Shown piece after piece: positions 23,486-32,193 of a DNA stretch of 64,000 nucleotides (position 1 is the first letter of the stretch; each line of letters opens with the position of its first letter). This DNA comes from Sutcliffiella horikoshii (GTDB lineage: Bacteria; Bacillota; Bacilli; Bacillales; Bacillaceae_I). The stretch is from assembly GCF_002157855.1 (NCBI RefSeq), contig NZ_CP020880.1, positions 2,418,001 through 2,482,000 of the forward strand, given 5' to 3'. A model generated the notes under the pieces. That model was not told the origin of the DNA. It searched no databases and saw nothing but the letters and a program-made list of their open reading frames with translations. The translations under genes were made by a program, and so were the position numbers.

Positions 23486-24754
23486 TCAATTTCTTGATTT
23501 ATTTTTAAGACGTTTAATTCTTTTTTCAAAATCAGCTAACATTGCACTTTTATTTTTCGAAGTTTTATTATTAGATGACTTATAAAATTCGAGTGATTTC
23601 TCCGCATAAAATAAAGCAAGAGTGTAGTCTTTTTCTTTATGCTCAAGTATTTTAGCAATTTCTATTCCGGCTGTTTCTTTATATAGATTATTCTCATCCG
23701 CAAAACATTTTTGAAATAATATTTTTGCCTCTTTATAGTTCTGTTCCTTTTTCTTTAACATACCTAAATTAAAGGTGGCTGGGGGAGAAGAGTCAGAAAT
23801 ATTGGTATATAACGCTTTAGCCGCTTCCTTCTCTCCCAATACGTCATACCAACGCCCTATTTCATACTCTTCCATTTTATCTCTTTGCTTGTTATCCACT
23901 AACAGGAGCGAAGACAGATGCGCATACAAGGTAATCAGGGTCAACACATCCCATTCATTGTGCTTCATTACTCCTTTTATCCCTTGCATTTCATGTGTTT
24001 TTACAAAATCAAAATATATCATCGGTGCCAAAAATCCAGGGATATCGTCTTGCCTCTCAATTTCTAGGATTTCTTTTTCTACATTTGCAAGTCTCACTGA
24101 TTCTAATTTATTCTTCCATAGTCTTCTTGACGCGTGTAAAAGGTCATAATGTCCAAAGGCCGGCAGTTTCGGGACATGTTCTCTTATAAGAGTATGCCGT
24201 GTTTTTACTTGAGGCCAGTCAAATGCCTTGCCATTATAAGTTACAAGCGTCGTATAATCGACTTCCTCAAGGAAGCTCTGATAAAGGGCAACTTCATTTC
24301 CCGGTCCAGGTAAAAGGTGTTGTCTGACTATTACCTTATCACGCAACACTCTTGCATATCCTAGCAAGAAAATAGTTGTACCTGTGCCACCACTGAGCCC
24401 AGTTGTTTCTGTATCAAAGAAAAAAAGATCTTTTGCCTGATGACCTTTTGCAGACAACGGATGCTCCACTCCTGATTCTTGCCATTTATCCATAACAGGC
24501 AACAGATCCCCTAACCGATACCTCCCATGTTTATAGTTCAGGTCATATTCCACTTCTCTTATAAGACAGTACTCTCCATTTGCAAAGTATGGGGTGACAC
24601 CATACTCTTCCCATTCACCTAAATTAGGGATACTTGCAGGTGGAGAGTCTTGGTGCTTTGGTATCCTTTCACCTATTCCTTCTTCTTGCGGTGCTTCAGA
24701 AGGTTTTGATTGGAGATGCCTTTTCATTCTATTTAATTTATTTTTCATGCTCAT
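23486..24754 (-). CDS. mrfB: DEDD exonuclease MrfB (YprB)
   Basis: A 422-residue protein with an RNase H-like exonuclease domain (residues ~100-275). FFDTETTGLSGG is the first acidic motif, VTYNGKAFDWPQ the second, and the HNEWDVLTL region the third. The C-terminal ~130 residues form TPR-like helices (ATFNLGMLKKKEQNYKEAK). In B. subtilis YprB was renamed MrfB, the nuclease that works with MrfA in repairing mitomycin C adducts independently of UvrABC. It follows mrfA after 14 bases, so they form an operon. Confidence 0.9.
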   Translation of the reverse strand: MSMKNKLNRMKRHLQSKPSEAPQEEGIGERIPKHQDSPPASIPNLGEWEEYGVTPYFANGEYCLIREVEYDLNYKHGRYRLGDLLPVMDKWQESGVEHPLSAKGHQAKDLFFFDTETTGLSGGTGTTIFLLGYARVLRDKVIVRQHLLPGPGNEVALYQSFLEEVDYTTLVTYNGKAFDWPQVKTRHTLIREHVPKLPAFGHYDLLHASRRLWKNKLESVRLANVEKEILEIERQDDIPGFLAPMIYFDFVKTHEMQGIKGVMKHNEWDVLTLITLYAHLSSLLLVDNKQRDKMEEYEIGRWYDVLGEKEAAKALYTNISDSSPPATFNLGMLKKKEQNYKEAKILFQKCFADENNLYKETAGIEIAKILEHKEKDYTLALFYAEKSLEFYKSSNNKTSKNKSAMLADFEKRIKRLKNKSRN

Positions 24755-24768
24755 ATGCTTATCCCCCT

Positions 24769-27036
24769 TTACACAAGCTTTTGAAGTAGAGAGAGTGCCA
24801 ATTCTTTGGAGTCCTCATCAGGATAATCTGCACCGATGCATGAAGGGCAACCAGAGCGACACGGACAGTTTCCGATTAATTCACTTGCACTAGTAAGCAA
24901 CTCATTAATATAGTCGTATGCTTTTTCACTTAACCCGACTCCTCCTGGGTAGCGGTCATAAAAATAGACCACAGGCTTCTCATCGTGAGTGGATTTGACT
25001 TGAGGGACCACCTGCATATCCATCGGTTCACACATTAATAACAGCGGAGTTACGTGTTTCAGGGCATGAGCGATGCCTAATAGGCTCTTTTCTAAATCAT
25101 CACCTTTTAGCCGCTCTGTAATCTCTTCTTCAAGGGTAATCCACGTTGCACTTGTTTGCAGCTCTTCTTCAGGCAGGTAAATGGGGCCAGATCCGATGTT
25201 TTCGTGAGTTTCAAATTTAATTTTTTTGAAAATAGTGGCCATTGCGCGTACCGACACATCCCCAAAGGAAATGGTGCCAGCTTGGTAATCGGTCTGTTTG
25301 TCCACTTCAAGCACATCAAGGGAAACAGCAAGATTTGCATCGGTAAAATAATCAACATTTACTTCCCTTACAAATGCTTTCTTCTCTTCCCAATCAAGTT
25401 TCTCTACCTGATATTGAACGCCCTGATGCAAGTAAATCGCTTCATCATGAAGCAACGTCATCGAACTGAAACGGTCCATTTCCCCAATCACCTTGTTTGC
25501 AGGTTCTGATGATTGGTCAATGATAATGACATTTTCCTGAGAGGCTGAACGCAAACTGATGTTATGTGCCGGGAAGGCATCATTCATCCAGTGCCATTTG
25601 CCTCCGTTTTCATGGAGTACTCTTTCTTCTGTCAAATAATCTAAAATGTCCTCAAGCTCCACTCCATCAAAGGTATCGCCCTCTTTAAACGGCAACTCAT
25701 ATGCAGCACACTTTATATGGTCTACAAGGATAACAAGATTGTTTGGATTGATTCTTGCTGATTCTGGATTGCTTTTCAGAAAGAACTCCGGGTGTTGTAT
25801 GACATATTGATCTAAGGGATTAGAGCTCGCCACCATGACAATCACCGCTTCCCCCTGCCTGCGTCCGGCACGGCCAGCCTGTTGCCAAGCACTTGCAATC
25901 GTTCCCGGGTATCCTGTCATGATACAAACCTGCAATTGACCTATATCTACACCAAGTTCCAGCGCATTTGTACTAATTACACCATATATTTCACCATTTC
26001 TTAACCCTTTCTCAATCGCTCGTCGTTGCGTTGGAAGATAGCCTCCCCTGTATCCTTGTATGGACTTTTCTCCAAGTTGATTTTTAACCAGTTCTTTAAG
26101 GTACGTTAATAAAATTTCTACCCGAACTCTGCTTTTTGCAAAGACGATGGTTTGAATTTTCTCTTGCAGAAACTCTGCAGCCAGCTTTCTTACCTCTAAC
26201 GTCGCACTCCGTCTGATATTCAGCGGTTTATTGACAATTGGAGGGTTATAAAAGACAATATGCTTTTTACTGGATGGAGCTCCGTTATTATTAATTAGTT
26301 CAAAGGACTCTCCGGTAAGCTCTTGAGCCAGCTCTTTCGGATTTGCAATTGTTGCAGATGTGCAAATGAACGTCGGGTTGCTTCCGTAAAATTTACAAAT
26401 CCGTTTCAACCTTCTAATCACATTAGCTACATGACTTCCAAACACCCCTCTGTACGTGTGCAATTCGTCTATTACGATATATTCTAGATTTTCAAAAAGA
26501 GAAACCCATTTTGTATGGTGTGGAAGGATGGCAGAATGAAGCATATCGGGATTAGTGATAACGACATGCCCTGCTTTTCTTACCTTTTGCCTGATGGTAG
26601 GTGCCGTGTCGCCATCATATGTATAACTGTTGATCGGCACACCCATTTGAGTAATAATTTCGTTCAATTCACTCTTTTGATCTTGCGCAAGTGCTTTTGT
26701 AGGAAACAGGTACAGTGCTCGCGCATCATTGTTTTGCACAATTTTCTGTAGGACCGGCAAGTTATAGCACAAGGTTTTTCCTGAAGCTGTGGGAGTGACA
26801 GCCACAAAATGCTTTTTATTGGTTGCAGCATCAAACGCTGCTGCTTGATGGGTATATAAAGAGTTGATCCCTCTTTCAGTCAAGGACTTCAACAAACGTT
26901 CATCTATTTGAGCAGGAAACGGAACAGTTTGTGCTTCTTTTGGTGGAACTGTTTCCCAATGTACGATATTTTTTGCTATTGATTCCTCACTTTTCATCCA
27001 ATCAATAACTTCATATATTGTTTTTCTCCATTTCAT
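24769..27036 (-). CDS. mrfA: DEAD/DEAH-type helicase MrfA (YprA)
   Basis: A 755-residue SF2 helicase with a DUF1998-type C-terminus. TPTASGKT is Walker A, IDELH is the Walker B/DExH box, and QQAGRAGRRQGEAV is motif VI. CPCRSGCPSC near the C-terminus is the four-cysteine metal site required by this family. In B. subtilis MrfA is a 3'-5' helicase for mitomycin C repair together with MrfB. It is the first gene of the operon. A near-consensus LexA-type box lies 35 bp upstream. Confidence 0.93.
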   Translation of the reverse strand: MKWRKTIYEVIDWMKSEESIAKNIVHWETVPPKEAQTVPFPAQIDERLLKSLTERGINSLYTHQAAAFDAATNKKHFVAVTPTASGKTLCYNLPVLQKIVQNNDARALYLFPTKALAQDQKSELNEIITQMGVPINSYTYDGDTAPTIRQKVRKAGHVVITNPDMLHSAILPHHTKWVSLFENLEYIVIDELHTYRGVFGSHVANVIRRLKRICKFYGSNPTFICTSATIANPKELAQELTGESFELINNNGAPSSKKHIVFYNPPIVNKPLNIRRSATLEVRKLAAEFLQEKIQTIVFAKSRVRVEILLTYLKELVKNQLGEKSIQGYRGGYLPTQRRAIEKGLRNGEIYGVISTNALELGVDIGQLQVCIMTGYPGTIASAWQQAGRAGRRQGEAVIVMVASSNPLDQYVIQHPEFFLKSNPESARINPNNLVILVDHIKCAAYELPFKEGDTFDGVELEDILDYLTEERVLHENGGKWHWMNDAFPAHNISLRSASQENVIIIDQSSEPANKVIGEMDRFSSMTLLHDEAIYLHQGVQYQVEKLDWEEKKAFVREVNVDYFTDANLAVSLDVLEVDKQTDYQAGTISFGDVSVRAMATIFKKIKFETHENIGSGPIYLPEEELQTSATWITLEEEITERLKGDDLEKSLLGIAHALKHVTPLLLMCEPMDMQVVPQVKSTHDEKPVVYFYDRYPGGVGLSEKAYDYINELLTSASELIGNCPCRSGCPSCIGADYPDEDSKELALSLLQKLV

Positions 27037-27070
27037 TACAACTCACCTCATTGTCTATTCTCTATTTTAG

Positions 27071-27084
27071 CGAATAAGCGTTCG
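27071..27084 (-). promoter_or_regulatory. Candidate LexA/SOS box upstream of mrfA
   Basis: CGAATAAGCGTTCG matches the Bacillus LexA consensus CGAAC-N4-GTTCG at nine of ten fixed positions; the only change is T for C at the fifth base. It lies about 35 bp before the mrfA start. One match could be chance. Confidence 0.5.
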
Positions 27085-27098
27085 GTTAGTAAAGTGCA

Positions 27099-27141
27099 AA
27101 AAGAAAAACCAAGCACACATAATGTACTTGGTTTTTCTTTT
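27099..27141. terminator. Intrinsic terminator of the YdjO-like gene
   Basis: AAGAAAAACCAAG pairs with CTTGGTTTTTCTT, a 13-bp stem with terminal A and T tracts. It can work on either strand. Confidence 0.85.
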
Positions 27142-27149
27142 GACTATAT

Positions 27150-27362
27150 TTACATCTTCTGATTTTGACTGTAATTATTGATGACTGCTAGCACTTTGGT
27201 GGATTGTGTCATGCTGCTATGGCATAGAGGACATGTCGGGATGTCACTTTCGCTGTTCTTGAAGTTATCTCTCATCCAACCATTGCAATCCTCAGATTCA
27301 CACACCCATACTTTCGTTTCTTCGGTAACGATTTCTTCTACTTCTCTTCTTCCAAAAGCCAT
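27150..27362 (-). CDS. YdjO-like small zinc-ribbon protein
   Basis: A 70-residue protein with two CxxC-type pairs: WVCESEDCNGWMRDNF and PTCPLCHSSM. These match the B. subtilis cold-inducible protein YdjO in motif order and length. The four cysteines suggest a zinc ribbon. The biochemical role is unknown. AGGAGAGTGGTACT precedes the ATG. It is monocistronic, between mrfA and the hsp20 gene. Confidence 0.8.
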   Translation of the reverse strand: MAFGRREVEEIVTEETKVWVCESEDCNGWMRDNFKNSESDIPTCPLCHSSMTQSTKVLAVINNYSQNQKM

Positions 27363-27639
27363 AGTACCACTCTCCTATCTTTTGAGGTGGGGCGCAGTTT
27401 ATCCTCACTAATATACTCTTAGTATGCCAATATACGAGGAAAAAATAAGAAAAAAATAAAAAAACCATCCTCGTCATACAATCTCTTCCAATATATTATA
27501 GCATAAATTCAAGGGAATTGCATTTTTCTCCATGATTAATAAGTTGCAAAATCCGCAATAAAAAGACATAAAAAACATAGTAACCCACCTAAGCCCAACT
27601 TAATATAGTAATGATAAAGAGCAAGAAAGGAGCCACACC

Positions 27640-28104
27640 ATGAAAGACGAACAGGATAAGCTTTCTAATAAGAAAGTCCCTCAAAATAATATTATGACAT
27701 CAATTGATGCATTTTTCACAAGCTCCCCGATTAAAGGGATGCTTCAGCAAATGGATAATTTTTTCGGTCATGCATTCACAGAAGCTTCCTTGCCAGTGGA
27801 AACAAGAGAAACAACAGGAGAATTTATCGTCATCTGTAAGCTCCCTGGGATTAAAAAGGAACAAATTACAATAGAAACTTTTGATCGTTACTTAACCATC
27901 GGAGTAAAAAATGAAGAAAAGCTCGAAACAATCGATGAATCAAGTTCTTATATTAGCAACAGCTATACCATGAAACACCAAAAACGGACTATACCCGTTC
28001 CAGCATATGTAAAATTGAATGCGCTTCAAGCAAATTACCGAGACGGTCTACTCCAAATCCGCATACCAAAGAAAAACATCAAGCAAATCAAGATTGATGA
28101 CTGA
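27640..28104 (+). CDS. Small heat shock protein, Hsp20/alpha-crystallin family
   Basis: A 154-residue chaperone with an alpha-crystallin domain at residues ~55-150. ETTGEFIVICKLPGIKKEQI starts the domain, and the C-terminal LQIRIPKK carries the IxI/V motif that docks to neighbouring subunits. Such proteins hold unfolded proteins for refolding or act in the spore coat or spore core. AGAAAGGAGCCACACC precedes the ATG. No CIRCE element is seen upstream, so HrcA control is unlikely. The nearest B. subtilis analogue is not certain. Confidence 0.87.
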   Translation: MKDEQDKLSNKKVPQNNIMTSIDAFFTSSPIKGMLQQMDNFFGHAFTEASLPVETRETTGEFIVICKLPGIKKEQITIETFDRYLTIGVKNEEKLETIDESSSYISNSYTMKHQKRTIPVPAYVKLNALQANYRDGLLQIRIPKKNIKQIKIDD

Positions 28105-28280
28105 AAAGTATAAGAAGAACCGAAAGAAAACGCTATGTCCTATTAAACCTTAGTTTTTTAGTAATCGTCGCTGTTCCTTTCCGCAAATGGCTTCGCTTTC
28201 CGCGGGACGGTGCTTGAGCCTCCTCACTTCGTTGGAGGCCACTGAAAAAGTTCTTAATTTTAGATATTGTTAAGACACCG

Positions 28281-28406
28281 CTTTTGATTTCCGCAAATGG
28301 CTTCGCTTTCCGCGGGGCGACCTTGAGCCTTCTCACTTCGTTGCGGGGTCTCAACAATGTCGCTTCTTCCCCCGCTGGAGTCTACGCCATTTGCTCCATT
28401 CAAAAG
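28281..28406 (-). repeat. Dispersed ~125-bp repeat, copy C2, inside the IS
   Basis: This copy is bounded by CTTTTGA and TCAAAAG and lies between the left terminal repeat of the IS1182-family element and its transposase gene. It carries the same internal blocks as copy D at 44 kb, including GGCGACCTTGAGCC and CAACAATGTCGCT. The adjoining stretch to 28521 contains only the transposase leader and ribosome site. Confidence 0.85.
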
Positions 28407-28521
28407 ATAAAAATTGAATGTACAATTCGTACTTAATTAAGCAGAAGAATGTTTAAATTACAACTTTCTTCTGCTTTTTTGTTTTATAATATTTTTATAA
28501 AAAGTTTTAGGTGGTATCCAA

Positions 28522-29976
28522 ATGATTTCTAATCAAGAGTCCTTTAACCTTAGCCCATTCTCAGCGATATATGATATCGTAGTCCCCAAAAATAATATGC
28601 TTCGTCAAATAAATGAACTAGTAGATTTCTCTTTTATTCTTGATGAACTAAAAACAAAATACTGTTTGGATAATGGTCGTAACGCTATCCCGCCTATTCG
28701 TATGTTCAAATACTTGTTGTTAAAATCTATTTATGATTTGTCAGATGTTGATGTTGTTGATCGATCCCAATACGATATGTCATTTAAGTATTTTCTCGAG
28801 ATGGCTCCAGAAGATCGTGTCATTGATTCAAGTTCATTAACGAAATTTCGAAAGCTCCGTCTTAAAGACGTGGGATTATTAGATATGCTTATAGAGAAGA
28901 CAGTTGAGATTGCATTAGAAAAAGGAATCATAAAAACCAATACCATAATAATAGATGCCACCCATTCAAAAGCTCGATACAATCAAAAGTCCGCGACTGA
29001 ATTTCTACAAGAAAAATCAAAAAATGTGAGAAGAGCTATTTACCAGATAGACGAATCGTTAAAATCAAAGTTACCACAGAAGACGACATCTAATGATGTC
29101 GAAGAGGAATTAGCTTATTGCCGTAAAGTGATTGATACGGTAGATGAAATCCCGCAAGTTGCTTCTATACCAGCAGTTAGGGAGAAGTTAAATATACTGA
29201 AAGAAGTTGTGGAAGATTACACAGAACAAATAAGTTATTCCAATGATCCAGATGCTCGCAAGGGACATAAAACTGCTGACTCCTCTTTTTTCGGATTTAA
29301 AACTCATATCGCAATAAGTGAAGAACGTATTATTACAGCTGCAGTTATTACAACAGGTGAAAAAAGTGATGGGAAATACCTTCCTGAATTAATTGAGAAA
29401 ACCGTAAAAGCTGGGATGGAAGTTGATACAGCCATTGGAGATACCGCTTACTCAGAAAAAAATAATATCTCCTACACAAAAGAGAATAATATAGCACTCA
29501 TCTCTAAATTAAATCCTGTTATTCAAGGGACTCGTACAAAAGAGGATGAATTTGAGTTTAATAAGGATGCAGGCATGTATGTATGTAGGGCGGGACACCT
29601 GGCATTTAAGTTAAGACGACAAGGCAAGAAAAATGTGGCGAAAAACCGACGTGAAACCTATTACTTTGATATCGAAAAGTGTAAGGTCTGTCCTTTCAAA
29701 GAAGGTTGTTATACAGAAGGTGCAAAAAGTAGAACATACTCTATTACTATAAAATCAACAGAACATAAAGAGCAGGAGGAATTTCAAAATACCGAAGGTT
29801 TTAAAGAAAAGGCGAAATCCAGATATAAGATTGAAGCGAAAAACAGTGAACTAAAGCATAGACACGGGTATGATACAGCCTCCTCCGCGGGTCTATTAGG
29901 TATGGAGGTACAAGGTGCCACAGCGATATTCGCTGTCAACCTAAAGAGAATACTAAAACTAATAAATGAAAAATAG
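28522..29976 (+). CDS. IS1182-family (DUF772 type) transposase
   Basis: A 484-residue transposase, complete. The N-terminal DUF772-like region includes AIPPIRMFKYLLLKSIYDLSD-type sequence. The DDE core includes IIDATHSKARYN, IGDTAYSEKNN and a late Glu in KARYKIE/ELKHRHGYDTA. A four-cysteine insert (VCRAGH, CKVCPFKEGCY) is typical of IS1182 members. TTAGGTGGTATCCAA precedes the ATG. No frameshift is seen, so the element may be mobile. Confidence 0.92.
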   Translation: MISNQESFNLSPFSAIYDIVVPKNNMLRQINELVDFSFILDELKTKYCLDNGRNAIPPIRMFKYLLLKSIYDLSDVDVVDRSQYDMSFKYFLEMAPEDRVIDSSSLTKFRKLRLKDVGLLDMLIEKTVEIALEKGIIKTNTIIIDATHSKARYNQKSATEFLQEKSKNVRRAIYQIDESLKSKLPQKTTSNDVEEELAYCRKVIDTVDEIPQVASIPAVREKLNILKEVVEDYTEQISYSNDPDARKGHKTADSSFFGFKTHIAISEERIITAAVITTGEKSDGKYLPELIEKTVKAGMEVDTAIGDTAYSEKNNISYTKENNIALISKLNPVIQGTRTKEDEFEFNKDAGMYVCRAGHLAFKLRRQGKKNVAKNRRETYYFDIEKCKVCPFKEGCYTEGAKSRTYSITIKSTEHKEQEEFQNTEGFKEKAKSRYKIEAKNSELKHRHGYDTASSAGLLGMEVQGATAIFAVNLKRILKLINEK

Positions 29977-30098
29977 TAAAGTACAACGTTTATAGGGCAA
30001 CTTTTTATCCTTTTCGGAGAAAAAGTTGCCCCTTTTTTTGTGAATCTCATTTCTGAATGTTTTTCATTCAAAAATAATTATAGTTTTTCAGTGGCCTC
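29977..30098. other. Right end of the IS1182-family element
   Basis: AGGGGCAACTTTTT at about 29995-30040 reads as an inverted repeat around TCCTTTTCGGA and ends in TTTTTTTG, a likely transposase terminator. TTCTGAATGTTTTTCATTCA and the right terminal repeat follow. Confidence 0.55.
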
Positions 30099-30257
30099 CT
30101 TCGTTGCGGGGTCTCAACCTACCGTTACTCCCCCGCTGGAGTCTTCGTCATTTGCTCCAATCCACAGCTGAAAATAACTTAAACGAAACGTTAATGTTTT
30201 TTTCAGTTAAAACATTTAGAGTGCTTTTCATAAACCTTTTATTGAATGAAGCCACCT

Positions 30258-30383
30258 TGTTGATTGTAGTGGAAGGCGCGCAGACGCCCGCGGGAGGAAG
30301 GGACAGGTGAGACCCCACAGGCGCAGCCGAGGAGGCTCACGGACCGCCCGCAGGCAAGCGAAGCGCCTGGAACGGAAATCAAC
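30258..30383 (+). repeat. Dispersed ~125-bp repeat, copy B
   Basis: Bounded by TGTTGATT and AATCAAC. It is almost identical to copy A at 14838, differing by a few bases such as CACAGGCGCAGCCGAGGAGG in the middle. It occupies most of the gap between the IS1182-family element and the gene at 30452. The remaining 75 bases (30170-30257) hold no recognised signal. Confidence 0.85.
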
Positions 30384-30415
30384 CGTTAGATAGAATTTTT
30401 AATTCTTCTAGCATT

Positions 30416-30449
30416 AAAAAGCAGTCACCACTGGGAGTGACTGCTTTTG
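30416..30449 (-). terminator. Intrinsic terminator of the 49-aa gene
   Basis: AGCAGTCAC pairs with GTGACTGCT, a 9-bp perfect stem, followed on the minus strand by TTTTTAATGC. Confidence 0.8.
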
Positions 30450-30451
30450 CT

Positions 30452-30601
30452 TTAGTTTTTATGTGATTTTGATCCGTACTTCGCATTCTCTTCAGGAGTT
30501 GAATCCATTTGGATGCTTGCGAGCTCCTTAGACACTTCTTGCTGATGCTGATTAGAAGGATATTTGTTCTTACGCTCTCTATTATCATTTCTATTTGTCA
30601 T
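30452..30601 (-). CDS. 49-aa hydrophilic small protein, possible spore protein
   Basis: ATG at 30601 (a second ATG lies three bases upstream) with TTTTGGAGGCGTT ahead opens 49 codons. The product starts MTNRNDNRERKNKYPSNQHQ and ends ENAKYGSKSHKN. It is Asn/Lys/Gln-rich, without hydrophobic segments, and has its own terminator. The composition is like minor spore-core proteins, but I do not recognise the family. Confidence 0.65.
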   Translation of the reverse strand: MTNRNDNRERKNKYPSNQHQQEVSKELASIQMDSTPEENAKYGSKSHKN

Positions 30602-30694
30602 CATAACGCCTCCAAAAAATATAATTCCCTACCTTTATAGCTTGGATGGAATCATCATTTTTATGATTGGAAATAAAAGTCCAAATCCAAAATT

Positions 30695-30723
30695 ACATAA
30701 AACCTTCTCCGGCACACATGATA
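30695..30723 (+). promoter_or_regulatory. Candidate forespore (sigma-F/G) promoter
   Basis: ACATA is followed after 17 bases by CATGATA, close to the forespore consensus GYATA and CATnnTA, about 25 bases before the 62-aa gene. It is suggestive only. Confidence 0.35.
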
Positions 30724-30743
30724 AACAATAGGAGGTGTAAAAG

Positions 30744-30932
30744 ATGAGCAAACAATATAAAAAAGTGTATGCAAGTCCATCCACTTCGCCATCACTTGTG
30801 ATAAAAACGAATCTTGATAAAGAGCAGAAAGAGGAAAATCCATATTACAGCTCCTCTCTTAACCATCAGGAAGAAGAAAAATTGGACAACTACTTTTTTG
30901 AACAAGATCCAAAAGGCGATTACCATAAGTAA
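30744..30932 (+). CDS. 62-aa hydrophilic protein with strong ribosome site
   Basis: A 62-residue charged protein (starts MSKQYKKVYASPSTSPS, ends FFEQDPKGDYHK) with no membrane segment. ATAGGAGGTGTAAAAG precedes the ATG, and an intrinsic terminator follows its stop codon. It is divergent from the 49-aa gene. The possible forespore-type promoter upstream would fit a sporulation role; that is inference. Family not recognised. Confidence 0.65.
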   Translation: MSKQYKKVYASPSTSPSLVIKTNLDKEQKEENPYYSSSLNHQEEEKLDNYFFEQDPKGDYHK

Positions 30933-30936
30933 TGTT

Positions 30937-30960
30937 AGGAGAGATCTTCTCTCTCCTTTC
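30937..30960 (+). terminator. Intrinsic terminator of the 62-aa gene
   Basis: AGGAGAGA pairs with TCTCTCCT around a 5-nt loop and is followed by TTCTCTTC. The T tract is interrupted. Confidence 0.6.
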
Positions 30961-31041
30961 TCTTCAAATTGGGAGAGATGAAAGTAACACATGGTTTTAC
31001 ATATATCAAAATAAGATGCCCTCAATAGGAAGGCATCTCAT

Positions 31042-31665
31042 TTATGCTTTAAATGTGGCCGCAAGACCTTTAAACATATTGTTAAGTTGGTTTACCGTAT
31101 TCATCATTTGACCTGCAGTGTCCATCATTTTTTTCATATCAACATTGCCGTCCTGCCCTTTAAACTGATTCATGAAGGAATTCACTTGGGATGTTTGAGG
31201 TTTCGCTGATTGCCCCTGTGTTGGATATGGATTCATGAATGGCATGCTCATTTGATTTGGCATGACGTTACCCGCCGGCCCTCCAGCCTGTTGTGGTAAT
31301 CCTTGAGGATAGCCGTTTTGACCCAATCCACCAAACGGCATGCCTTGAGCAAAACCGTTCTGTCCCATACCTCCCATCGGCATAGTTTGTGGGAAAGCAT
31401 TTTGACTCATATTATTCATCATGTTAAAAGGAAAAGCAGAATTTTGCATCCCATTCCCTGAAAACGGCATTGTATTCATATAGTCGGGAAGCATGCCTTG
31501 TTGATTCATCCAGCCTCCATTCATTACCTGTTGCGGATACATCCCTTGCATGGATCCAACGCCTGAATTAGGCAATAAATTATTTAAAAAAGGAAGCTGA
31601 CTTAACATATTCAAATTCCTAGTATGTGATAAATGTCTAGGCCTTGCATACATTCTCCTAAACAT
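31042..31665 (-). CDS. yppG: YppG-like Met/Gly/Asn-rich protein (spore coat-like)
   Basis: A 207-residue protein. The N-terminus is basic (MFRRMYARPRHLSH). Residues ~30-140 are low-complexity Met/Gly/Gln/Asn with repeats such as GLGQNGYPQG and GMGQNGFAQG. The C-terminus, FKGQDGNVDMKKMMDTAGQM followed by MNTVNQLNNMFKG, is the conserved YppG module. In B. subtilis yppG follows yprA. Coat location is often assumed for this family, without proof here. AGAGGAGGGATTTGA lies upstream of the ATG. Confidence 0.8.
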   Translation of the reverse strand: MFRRMYARPRHLSHTRNLNMLSQLPFLNNLLPNSGVGSMQGMYPQQVMNGGWMNQQGMLPDYMNTMPFSGNGMQNSAFPFNMMNNMSQNAFPQTMPMGGMGQNGFAQGMPFGGLGQNGYPQGLPQQAGGPAGNVMPNQMSMPFMNPYPTQGQSAKPQTSQVNSFMNQFKGQDGNVDMKKMMDTAGQMMNTVNQLNNMFKGLAATFKA

Positions 31666-31869
31666 TCAAATCCCTCCTCTTTTCTAGCTATATATAACGT
31701 ATGAAAAAAACTAGGAAAGGTGCCTACTCCACTTTCCTAAACAAGCGTTTTAAGCTCTTGCCACAATACTCCATTTTTGTCCCAATTTGTCGGAAGTTTC
31801 ATTATTTCAAAAACAAGAAAAATTTATTTTGCATGCTATGATGGAACTAACTTCAAAGGGGGGATTGGA

Positions 31870-32073
31870 TTGGTACTTGAAGAGTTGCGTCATAAATTTT
31901 TAAGTTGTAAAACCTATGAACCAATGGAGCATAATGAATTAATGGATTTTGCCAGACAGCTGTACCTTCGAGGAGAATTAACGATTGGTCAGTTCCGCAA
32001 TCTTATTCGTGAGCTCGAGTCAAAGGGTGCTGTACCGCCAAACACGTTTGAAGACATTTTAGAAGTAACATAA
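31870..32073 (+). CDS. yppF: YppF-like small protein
   Basis: A ~67-residue protein read from TTG at 31870, preceded by AAAGGGGGGATTGGA. The body (LEELRHKFLSCKTYEPMEHN, then ELMDFARQLYLRGELTIGQF) matches the YppF family. The frame is open further upstream to an ATG at 31777, but that extension has no ribosome site and is not conserved in my memory of the family. The product is soluble and helical; function is unknown. It stands alone between yppG and the 54-aa gene. Confidence 0.72.
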   Translation: MVLEELRHKFLSCKTYEPMEHNELMDFARQLYLRGELTIGQFRNLIRELESKGAVPPNTFEDILEVT

Positions 32074-32193
32074 TAAGCAGTACTTTCAGGAGACCTTAAT
32101 GGGTCTCTTTTTTTATGTCAACAGTACAGATAATTAAGTAATGATAAGAGCGATTGCGTGGAAAGCTAAGAAGGAGAAAAAGGAGGGATATAG

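Larger units (their letters stand above)
28235..30098 (+). mobile_element. IS1182-family insertion sequence
   Basis: A 1,864-bp element with a perfect 15-bp terminal inverted repeat: GAGGCCACTGAAAAA at 28235 and its complement ending at 30098. It is flanked on both sides by the direct repeat CTTCGTTG (28227-28234 and 30099-30106). The target is a dispersed repeat. The 5' leader of the element, between the left end and the transposase, contains a second full copy of the same dispersed repeat (28281-28406). Confidence 0.9.
28170..30168 (-). repeat. Dispersed ~125-bp repeat, copy C1, split by an IS
   Basis: The left half lies at 28170-28234 and the right half at 30099-30168, separated by the IS1182-family element. 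The outer ends are GCTGT and ACAGC, in inverted orientation. Joining the halves and removing one CTTCGTTG restores the family order TTTCCGC, GCTTCGCTTTCCGCGGG, GAGCCTCCTCACTTCGTTG, CGGGGTCTCAAC, CCCCCGCTGGAGTC, TTGCTCCAAT. Confidence 0.85.

Noticed and set aside
31777-31869. N-terminal extension of the YppF-like protein
   Set aside because: The upstream ATG has no ribosome site, while a strong one precedes TTG 31870, where family similarity starts.
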